64,000 bases of DNA, taken from Hydrogenophilales bacterium. GTDB lineage: Bacteria; Pseudomonadota; Gammaproteobacteria; Burkholderiales; Thiobacillaceae. The stretch spans positions 124,001 through 188,000 of the forward strand of contig JADJYY010000005.1 of the NCBI GenBank assembly GCA_016719465.1, in the 5' to 3' direction. Within the stretch, counting starts at the first letter, position 1. Every line of letters begins with the position of its first letter. Shown piece by piece: positions 1 through 7,065 of this stretch. The notes under the pieces were generated by a model, which was not told the origin of the DNA, did no database searches, and saw nothing but the letters and a program-made list of their open reading frames with translations. A program made the position numbers and the translations under genes.

Positions 1-960
1 AAACCCGTCCATGAGTATCGGGTGTTGCGGCTATGGTCCCAGGCCCTGCCTTACGACCGGGGACGCAACCGGCCCGAGGATTTCTTCCCCGCGCCGCTCC
101 GCGCCGAGCTGCCGGCCCTGGCCGCGGAACTGGCGGGGCTGGCGCGCTTGCGCGCCGAGCACCCGGGCGAGGACGGGTCCGCGCGCCTGCTGGTGGAACT
201 GGCCGACGGCCGGACGGTGGAGAGCGTGCTGCTGCCCCGGGGCGGCCTGTGCGTCTCCACCCAGGTGGGCTGCGCGGTGGGCTGCGTGTTCTGCATGACT
301 GGCCGGGATGGTCTGCTGCGCCAGCTCGGCGGCGCCGAGATCGTCGCCCAGGTGGCCCTGGCCCGGGCCCTGCGGCCGGTGCGGCGGGTGGTGTTCATGG
401 GCATGGGAGAGCCGGCCCACAACCTGGACAACGTGCTGGAGGCCATCGAACTGCTGGGCACGGCGGGGGCCATCGGCCACAAGAACCTGGTGTTCTCCAC
501 CGTGGGGGACCGCCGGGTGTTCGAGCGCCTGCCCCTGGGCAAGGTGAAGCCGGCCCTGGCCATTTCCCTGCACACCACCCGGGCCGATTTGCGCGAACGG
601 CTGTTGCCGAAGGCGCCGCGTATCGATCCGGAGGAACTGGTGGAACTGGGCGAACGGTATGCCCGCGCCACGGGCTACCCCATCCAGTACCAGTGGACCC
701 TGCTGGCGGGCATCAACGACAGCGAGGAGGAGGTGGAGGGCATCGCCCGGCTGCTTGCGGGCAAGTACGCGATGATGAATTTCATCCCCTACAACGCCAA
801 CGAGGGTTTCGGCTTCCGGCGTCCCGCCCGGGAACACGCTGCGAAGCTGGCCGGCATGCTGCACCAGCGCGGCATCGTCGCCCGCCTGCGGGATTCCGCC
901 GGCCAGGATGTGGAGGGCGGTTGCGGGCAGCTGCGGGCGCGCGCCGCCGAACTGGCCTAA
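1..960 (+). CDS. RlmN/Cfr-like radical SAM RNA methyltransferase (5' end outside window)
   Basis: This is a radical SAM enzyme of the RlmN/Cfr family, which methylates C2 or C8 of adenine in 23S rRNA or tRNA. Counting from the GTG at 22, the CxxxCxxC cluster motif (CAVGCVFC) lies at residues 84-91 and is followed by GMGEPAHNLDN. The C-terminal DVEGGCGQL carries the Cys (about residue 301) that matches the methylated catalytic cysteine of RlmN. The frame is open to base 1 and the upstream codons read like family sequence, so the true start is probably before the window. At about 312 residues it is shorter than canonical RlmN (about 380), so it may be a second, RlmN-like paralogue and not the housekeeping enzyme. 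Its 3' end overlaps the convergent pseudouridine synthase gene by 4 bp. Confidence 0.85.
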   Translation, partial: KPVHEYRVLRLWSQALPYDRGRNRPEDFFPAPLRAELPALAAELAGLARLRAEHPGEDGSARLLVELADGRTVESVLLPRGGLCVSTQVGCAVGCVFCMTGRDGLLRQLGGAEIVAQVALARALRPVRRVVFMGMGEPAHNLDNVLEAIELLGTAGAIGHKNLVFSTVGDRRVFERLPLGKVKPALAISLHTTRADLRERLLPKAPRIDPEELVELGERYARATGYPIQYQWTLLAGINDSEEEVEGIARLLAGKYAMMNFIPYNANEGFGFRRPAREHAAKLAGMLHQRGIVARLRDSAGQDVEGGCGQLRARAAELA

Positions 961-1688
961 AAGCGCTCGCCCGCCTTCAGATGGCGCCACTGGCCCAGGG
1001 GCAGGTCCCCCAGGCAGACCTGGCCGATGCGCACCCGCTTGAGGCCGACGACCTTCAGGCCCACCAGTTCGCACATGCGGCGGATCTGGCGCTTGCGGCC
1101 TTCCTTGAGGATGAAGCGCAGCTGGTCCTCGTTCTGCCAGGCCACCCGGGCCGGGCGCAGCTTGCGGCCGTCCAGTTCCAGGCCGTGGTTGAGCAGTTTC
1201 AGGCCCTGCTCGGATAGCTGGCCCTGGACCCGCACCAGATATTCCTTCTCCACCTCCGAGTCGTCGCCGATCAGCTGCTTGGCGATGCGTCCGTCCTGGG
1301 TCAGCACCAGCAGGCCGGTGGAGTCGATATCCAGCCGGCCGGCGGGGGCCAGGCCCTTCAACATGGAGGGCTGGAAGGCCGGACCACCGCCGCCGGGCCA
1401 CTGGGTTTCCCGGCGGAACAGGGTGACGGCGGGCTGGTAGCCGGGTTCCGGCTGGCCGGAGACGAAGCCGATGGGCTTGTTGAGCAGGATGGTGACGCGC
1501 AGTTCCTGGCTGGCCCTGGCGGCGCCGGCCAGCTTGATCTCGCAGCCGGGATCGACGCGGGTGCCGAGGACGCTGATCTTCTGGCCGTCGACGAAGACCA
1601 GGCCTTTCTCGATGTACTCGTCGGCCTCCCGGCGGGAACACAGGCCCCGCTCGGACATCAGCTTGGAGAGGCGGACGGGTTCAGTCAT
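957..1688 (-). CDS. rluF: 23S rRNA pseudouridine synthase, RluF/RluB type
   Basis: The protein isomerises uridine to pseudouridine in rRNA. An N-terminal S4 RNA-binding domain (LSKLMSERGLCSRREADEYI, residues about 7-26) precedes a RsuA/RluB-type catalytic domain. The catalytic Asp lies in GRLDIDSTGLLVLT, and GRKRQIRRMCE is the typical late motif. The C-terminal LGDLPLGQWRHL resembles RluF more than RluB. The 243-aa length fits the short RsuA subfamily. It is convergent with the upstream methyltransferase gene and the stop codons overlap. Assignment to position 2604 rests only on resemblance to RluF; RluB/RluE-type activity is possible. Confidence 0.82.
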   Translation of the reverse strand: MTEPVRLSKLMSERGLCSRREADEYIEKGLVFVDGQKISVLGTRVDPGCEIKLAGAARASQELRVTILLNKPIGFVSGQPEPGYQPAVTLFRRETQWPGGGGPAFQPSMLKGLAPAGRLDIDSTGLLVLTQDGRIAKQLIGDDSEVEKEYLVRVQGQLSEQGLKLLNHGLELDGRKLRPARVAWQNEDQLRFILKEGRKRQIRRMCELVGLKVVGLKRVRIGQVCLGDLPLGQWRHLKAGERF

Positions 1689-1751
1689 GGGCGGCCGATG
1701 GGGGCAAGGGCCCCCCTTTCACAAGGGAAGAGGAATAGCGGCTGGCATGCC

Positions 1752-4700
1752 TCACGACCGGTGCACCCAGTCCGCCCCCAGGCCGCCCCACAGGCTGTCC
1801 AGGTAGGCGGGGGATTCGATGTGGGCCAGCATGCTTCGGGCTTCCTCCAGGGCGGCCTGGCAGCGGGCGATGCCGTTTGGTTCGCAGCGCACGTCGGCCT
1901 CGGCCAGGAAGCCTTGCAGATAGTCCACGTGGCGACGGTAGAGGGCGGCGTCCCGGCGCTGCTTGATGCCCAGGCGTTCCCGGTACCAGTCGCTCTCCAG
2001 CAGGGCTTCCCGGGTGAACATGCGGCGGATGTCCGGGTGGGCGAGATCCATGCCCTGGTACCGGCCCTCGGCCATGATGTGGAGCAGGGCCTTCAGGGGC
2101 GGGCAGGCGTCCGCCACCGAGCCGTCCGCCAGGTAGCCCTTCGCCACCTTCTCCTGGGCGGCGACGATGTGCTCCACGCCCTCGACGAAGCTGTCCAGGT
2201 CCTGGGTTTCCGGGCGCAGCATGGCGTCGTCGAATACGCCCACGGGGTCGTCGAAGATCTTGCCCAGGAAGGCGTGCATGAAGCGAGGGGTGATGCGATA
2301 GCCCAGGCGGCTGGCCAGCACGTTGCGGCCGGCGTGCTCGAAATCCCGCACCGGTTCCAGATAGCCGCGCTCGATGAGCCATTTCGCGTCCCGTTCCCGG
2401 GGCGCCAGGCGGCACCAGATTTCCGGCATGAGGAAGCTGATGTCGTGGTCCACCCGGCGCTCGGCGCCGATGTGGCCGGCGGCGGTGGAATAGCCGTCAT
2501 GGCCGCAGAGGATGAAGGACACCAGGGCGTTGTTCAGGTCGGCCGTGGGGGTCAGGGCGTTGAACGGGCCCTTGGTCAGCGCCCCTTCCGAACCCGCGCC
2601 GGTGGTGGAGGGGGACTTGCCGGACAGGCTGGCGATGAAGTCCATGAACAGTTCGGGCAGTTCCTGGTAGTGGATGGGGCCGTACACCGCCAGGGGCTTG
2701 ATGCCCGGCGCCGGCGGGTTGTTGCGCCGCCCCGGCAGCATGGCGTCCACCGGAAAGTGCACCGGGGCGCCGGCGGGGACGCGGCGGGCCAGGCGGGTGC
2801 CCATCTCCGCCAGGTACTTGTCCCTGGGCTTGACCAGGTCGGGCCGGGCCTGGAGATAGCGCACGTTGGGGGTGGGCTTGCCGTTCACCAGGCGGGGATG
2901 GGCCGATGAGACGAAATAGCCGTCCTCCCTGGCCGCCGCCTCGATGAATTCCCGCATGGGATAGCTGTAGTGGTGGAAGTTCACCACGTCCTCCACCAGC
3001 TCCCGGGCGTCGTCCCGACTCAGGGGCTCGAAATTGGAGATGAAGTTGTCCGACAGGGTCAGGTCGTGCTCGGTCTGGGCATCCAGGCCGCGATGTTTGG
3101 CGTCGTCCGGGCGCTGGAACAGGCGGGCCTCGCAATTGGCCACCATCTTCACGGCGGTGTGGCCCAGGGTGTGGCCCATGTCCGGATGCGGATGCTGCAG
3201 GGACCTGGCCGGCAGGGTGGCGGACACGGCGATGTCGTCGGCCAGTTGCACCTTGGTGGCGCCGACGAAGTCCTGGCGCACCTTGTAGACCCGCCAGGCG
3301 CCGTCATCCAGGCGGCCGATGCGCAGGTAGCTGGCCTCCAGCTTGCGGCGGTGGAACTTGAGCTCGTGGCCGGGCCGGCCGTTCACCAGGTCCACGTGGA
3401 AGTGCTCGCGCCAGTTGTCGCCCCATTCCGGCCGGTAGAAGCGCTTGATGACGAACACCAGGGCCAGGATGTGGTGGGGAATGGTGGCGAGCCAGGTGTT
3501 GTATGCCGGAGCGTATTCCTCGGAAGGCGTCAGCAGGCGGATCACCGAGCCCACGGTGCGGTTGGCGGCCAGCAGGGGGCGCGCATCCGGCTCCGCCGGC
3601 GGCGTCCTGAAGCGGTCGGAATAGTCCCGGTTGACCAGCAGTTCCACCCAGTTGAAGTCGGTCCACAGATCCTGGACGTAGTAGGGACCGGACAGCAGGG
3701 CGGATTCCAGCGACTTGGAGATCTCCGATTTGCCGCCGCCGGAGACCGTGCAGGGCTTGTAGCAGAAGGCGCCCTCCGCCTCGCTGCCCACCAGGCGCCA
3801 GCTGGGGGCGTGGGGGTGCTTCTCCAGGTGGACCTTGAAGCCGCAGGGATAGAGATAGTCGACGCCGGCCAGCAGCTTGAGCTGCCGGGGCAGGCCGTCC
3901 CGGGTCCAGGCGGCCCGCTGTTCCAGCAGGTCCAGATGGGCGTCCTCGGGCAGGTAGACGATGTCGGCATGGCGCTTGTCGATGCCGTGGCCGTCCGCCC
4001 GGAAGTCGATGAGGTCGTCGTAACGGGCGCGCAACTCCGCCATGGTGTGGCCGCCGGCCAGGTAGCGGGAATCCAGGCTGTAGCTGTCGCCCAGGTTGAA
4101 GCTGGGGAAGGCCAGGGCGCCGCCGGAGTGTTCCTCCTCGCAGCCGCCGAACAGGTTGGCGGCGTAGCTGATCTGGGACTTGATCTCCTTCTTGCTGTAG
4201 CCGAAATAGTTGTCGGCGATGAGGGTGACGATGACGCCCTCCATGTCCCGGCACACCACCTTGAAGGCGGAACCCTCGTTGTAGCGCTCGTCCTCGTTCC
4301 TCCAGCACATGCCGTCCCGGCGCTGGCGCTCGCTGGCCTCATCCCAGCGGGGCAGGCCCAGTTCCTTCTTGGTGAGCGTGATCAGGTGGGGCGCCAGGAT
4401 CACGCAGCCGCTGTGGCCGGACCAGTGGGTCACGTCCAGGCCGGCGTCGTTGAGGGGCAGGTAGGGGTCGCCGCCGTTGCCGAAGATGCGTTCCACGAAG
4501 TCCAGGTTGGACACCAGGCCGCCGGGCGCGAAGAAGCGGGTCTCCATGCGCTTCTCCGGCATCAGGCCGGCCACTTCCGGGGAAACCAGGGGGCGCAGCA
4601 GCAGCGACACCCACAGGCGCGCCTCCTCGTCCTGGTTGGCGGTGAAGGGCAGCCGCAGCAACTCGGCGGGCGGATTCATGGCCGCCCGGAACAGGGCGGC

Positions 4701-5207
4701 GAAGGTGGCCGCCGGCACCGCCTTCTTGTCCCAGGGGATGGGCAGGCCGCCCTCCACCACATGGAACACGCCCTCGGTGGTGCGCCGGTCCTTCTGGGGG
4801 TTGTGCAGCACGCCCTGCCGCACCCGGTAGGAGGTCAGCCAGGGGGACTCGAAGCGGTCGCCGTCGGCGGGCAGGGACAGTTCCGCCGCCAGCCCCGGCC
4901 GGTCCAGCACGAAGCTGGCGGCGGGCAATTCCACCCGGCTGGCCACGCCGTTGCGGGCCAGATAGCCGTTGACGAAGTCCTGGATGCGCCGATCCGCCGG
5001 GCAGCGGTAGCCGCCCAGCAGGCGGCGGTGCTGGCGATAGTTGCGCAGCAGGTCGTCGGCGATGTCCAGCAGGTCGTCGCTGTCGCCGCGCCAGCCGGGC
5101 TGGTTGAGGGCGGCCAGTTGCAGGTTGACCTGGCGGATGCGCCGCAGGCGTTCGGGCGAGATGGGACGGCGCGCCAGGCGGCCGGCGCGCGGGAGATCGT
5201 CTTTCAT
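1752..5207 (-). CDS. Probable PPi-dependent phosphoenolpyruvate carboxykinase (1151 aa)
   Basis: This is an unusually long single polypeptide without signal peptide or membrane segments. Its size (1151 aa) matches the pyrophosphate-type PEP carboxykinases of Entamoeba and Propionibacterium (about 1130-1150 aa), which interconvert oxaloacetate plus PPi with PEP, CO2 and phosphate. Internal features compatible with a PEPCK fold are a glycine-rich loop CTVSGGGKSEISKS, which would replace the nucleotide P-loop (ACGKTN) of GTP-PEPCK, a following DDIAVSA segment, and the glycine/serine-rich SGKSPSTTGAGSEGALTKG. Several His-rich stretches (GHSGCVILAPH, HPHPDMGHTLGHT) could hold metal. I could not align it, so the family call is inference from size and motifs. 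It stands alone, 64 bp downstream of the HDOD gene on the same strand. An alternative is an uncharacterised giant enzyme of unknown function. Confidence 0.55.
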   Translation of the reverse strand: MKDDLPRAGRLARRPISPERLRRIRQVNLQLAALNQPGWRGDSDDLLDIADDLLRNYRQHRRLLGGYRCPADRRIQDFVNGYLARNGVASRVELPAASFVLDRPGLAAELSLPADGDRFESPWLTSYRVRQGVLHNPQKDRRTTEGVFHVVEGGLPIPWDKKAVPAATFAALFRAAMNPPAELLRLPFTANQDEEARLWVSLLLRPLVSPEVAGLMPEKRMETRFFAPGGLVSNLDFVERIFGNGGDPYLPLNDAGLDVTHWSGHSGCVILAPHLITLTKKELGLPRWDEASERQRRDGMCWRNEDERYNEGSAFKVVCRDMEGVIVTLIADNYFGYSKKEIKSQISYAANLFGGCEEEHSGGALAFPSFNLGDSYSLDSRYLAGGHTMAELRARYDDLIDFRADGHGIDKRHADIVYLPEDAHLDLLEQRAAWTRDGLPRQLKLLAGVDYLYPCGFKVHLEKHPHAPSWRLVGSEAEGAFCYKPCTVSGGGKSEISKSLESALLSGPYYVQDLWTDFNWVELLVNRDYSDRFRTPPAEPDARPLLAANRTVGSVIRLLTPSEEYAPAYNTWLATIPHHILALVFVIKRFYRPEWGDNWREHFHVDLVNGRPGHELKFHRRKLEASYLRIGRLDDGAWRVYKVRQDFVGATKVQLADDIAVSATLPARSLQHPHPDMGHTLGHTAVKMVANCEARLFQRPDDAKHRGLDAQTEHDLTLSDNFISNFEPLSRDDARELVEDVVNFHHYSYPMREFIEAAAREDGYFVSSAHPRLVNGKPTPNVRYLQARPDLVKPRDKYLAEMGTRLARRVPAGAPVHFPVDAMLPGRRNNPPAPGIKPLAVYGPIHYQELPELFMDFIASLSGKSPSTTGAGSEGALTKGPFNALTPTADLNNALVSFILCGHDGYSTAAGHIGAERRVDHDISFLMPEIWCRLAPRERDAKWLIERGYLEPVRDFEHAGRNVLASRLGYRITPRFMHAFLGKIFDDPVGVFDDAMLRPETQDLDSFVEGVEHIVAAQEKVAKGYLADGSVADACPPLKALLHIMAEGRYQGMDLAHPDIRRMFTREALLESDWYRERLGIKQRRDAALYRRHVDYLQGFLAEADVRCEPNGIARCQAALEEARSMLAHIESPAYLDSLWGGLGADWVHRS

Positions 5208-5271
5208 GGGAAATGCCGTGCGGGTTGGTTACGGCCGCTATTTTCGCATTAGACCGGGTACAGGGTCACCC

Positions 5272-6135
5272 TCAGGCGTAGGCGCGGGGATTGACGATTT
5301 CCAGCAGCTCGAAGGACTGGATCAGGGAGGTCTGCATGATTTCCGTCAACTCGCCGCGTTCCAGCCCCAGGGAATTCCACACCGCCTCGTCGAAGGTGAG
5401 GTTGTATTCGCCAAGCTGGAAGCGGCCCTTGATGTCGGGCGACATGTGGAAGGCGATATCCCCCGCCACGTGCAGGATGGCTGTTTCACGAGGGTAGCCC
5501 GGCGCGTCGGCGGCATGGAGCTGGTAGGCGATCAGTTCGTCCAGGGCCTCGGGCAGGCGCCAGGCCCGCATCAGCGCGGCGCCCAGTTCCGCGTAGGTGA
5601 AGCCGAACACCGCCCGTTCCGCCTCGATGATGGCGGCTTCCCCCGAGTCCTTTTCCTGCAGCACCTGGCGGTACTGCAAGGGCCGGCTGGCATAGAACAC
5701 CAGGCGCCCCACCTTGTGCAGCAGGCCCGCCAGGAACATGCGCTCGGATTCGCGCACGCCGCATTTCTTCGCCAGGTTGCGGGTGACCACGCCGCAGGTC
5801 ACGCTGTTGTCCCAGAAGTCCATCATGTCCACGAACTCGGAGGAGATGCCCTTGAAGGTGGTGATCACCGAGGTGGACAGCACCAGATCCTGCAAGGCCT
5901 TCATGCCGATCAGGGTGATGGCCCGGGAGATGGTGTCCACCCGTGAAGGCAGGCCGTACCAGGCGCTGTTGGCCAGGCGCAGCACGGTGGTGGCGATGCC
6001 GGCGTCCAGTTGCACCGCCTCCACCAGTTCCTTGGTGGTGGTATCTGGCCGGTCGATCAGCTCGTTGATGCGGATGGCCACGTCCGGCAGGCTGAAAAGA
6101 TGCTCGATGTCCTGGACCAGTTGCTGGGGGTTCAT
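5272..6135 (-). CDS. HDOD-domain signalling protein
   Basis: An HDOD domain, a degenerate HD-type phosphohydrolase fold used as a signalling scaffold, covers most of the 287-aa protein. Typical segments are LPDVAIRINELIDRPDTT near the N terminus, VLRLANSAWYGLP, ITLIGMKALQDLVL and the GLLHKVGRLVF region, where a true HD pair is not evident. I chose the ATG at 6135 (MNPQQLVQD) over the upstream in-frame ATG at 6213 because homologous sequence begins there and GGGAAT precedes it at suitable spacing. The protein is cytoplasmic by lack of signal or TM segments. Such proteins act in regulation of motility, biofilm or stress; the specific role here is unknown. Confidence 0.8.
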   Translation of the reverse strand: MNPQQLVQDIEHLFSLPDVAIRINELIDRPDTTTKELVEAVQLDAGIATTVLRLANSAWYGLPSRVDTISRAITLIGMKALQDLVLSTSVITTFKGISSEFVDMMDFWDNSVTCGVVTRNLAKKCGVRESERMFLAGLLHKVGRLVFYASRPLQYRQVLQEKDSGEAAIIEAERAVFGFTYAELGAALMRAWRLPEALDELIAYQLHAADAPGYPRETAILHVAGDIAFHMSPDIKGRFQLGEYNLTFDEAVWNSLGLERGELTEIMQTSLIQSFELLEIVNPRAYA

Positions 6136-6240
6136 GCTGGATTCCCGATCGATAAACGTCTTAAGGATAGCCGCAAACCTTCCTCGATCGGATATTGCCG
6201 ACGAGGGTGACATCGAAGCCGGCCCGGAGACCGGCGGCGG

Positions 6241-7065
6241 TCAAGGCGCGCCGCCCTCCACCAGGGCGATCTCCGCCGGGGTCAGGCCGTAGAGTTCGTA
6301 GACCAGGGTATCGATTTGCCGGTCTGTGGCGTCGATCTGGCGCTGGATCAGGGTCTTGTCATGGGCGGTTGTCGCGGCGGCGAGTTGTTCGTGCAGCTTC
6401 AGCATGGATTCCACCAGGCCGACCATGCGTTCGTGGTGGGCGCGGTCGGCGGCGTCGGTGAAGTCGATGGCGCGGATGGGAACCTGCTCCATGTACTGAT
6501 AGATCAGCCGGTAGCGATACTCCCCGGCGCGCATGCCGAAGGGGATGCTGATGTGGCCGATGGCGAACCAGAACAGGCGGCTGTTGAGGATGCCGAGCAG
6601 ATAGCGGTCGTCGGTGCCCAGGCAATAGGCGGTGTTGGACAGGTAGATGCCAGTGGTGTCCAGAGAGAAGCGGGGCGATTTGCAGATGTCCGGAAAAGCG
6701 AGTTTGGGCGCCTCCAGGTAGGCGTAATAGTCGCAGGGCCGCAGTTCCCACCAGAACTCCCCCTGGTCCTGGCGTTTGCGCAGTGCTTCGGCGAAGGGCC
6801 GCAGATGTTCGGCGATGGCGGGGTAGGTCTTGCTCAACCAGTCGAAAGCCTGTTTCTCGGTGGCGTTCTGCAGCCCGGATTGTCGGCGGGTCCAGCCGTT
6901 GGGCAGAACGATGAGGTGGCGCCCGGCCGCCTCGATGCGGTAGCGGCGGATGTTCTGGCCGCCCAGGCAGGGTTTGATGAGGGGCGCGGCGGAGGGCACC
7001 TTCCTCAGCAAGGCGGCCCGTTGTTGCTCGCTGAGTTCGAAGGCCTCATTCAGGCCAGTTAGCAA
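6241..7065 (-). pseudogene. C-terminal part of Eco57I-like restriction-modification enzyme (frameshifted from 7059-9416)
   Basis: This 274-codon piece carries the C-terminal region of a class I DNA methyltransferase/restriction enzyme: LTGLNEAFELSEQQR, PCLGGQNIRRY and the target-recognition-like segment ending in an amphipathic helix (about residues 210-250). In intact relatives LTGLN follows directly on a KLFRG-type motif. Here the upstream piece ends KLFRDC-stop because one G appears to be missing from the G run at 7067-7069 (minus strand). Restoring that base would fuse both pieces into a protein of about 1060 aa. Whether this is a real null mutation or a sequencing error cannot be told from the sequence. 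Confidence 0.72.

Noticed and set aside
2970..5252. Long open frame (760 codons) on the plus strand opposite the putative PEP carboxykinase gene
   Set aside because: Composition is Val/Gly/Gln/His-rich antisense sequence without recognisable domains. GC-rich genes give such frames routinely, and the opposite strand has coherent protein sequence.
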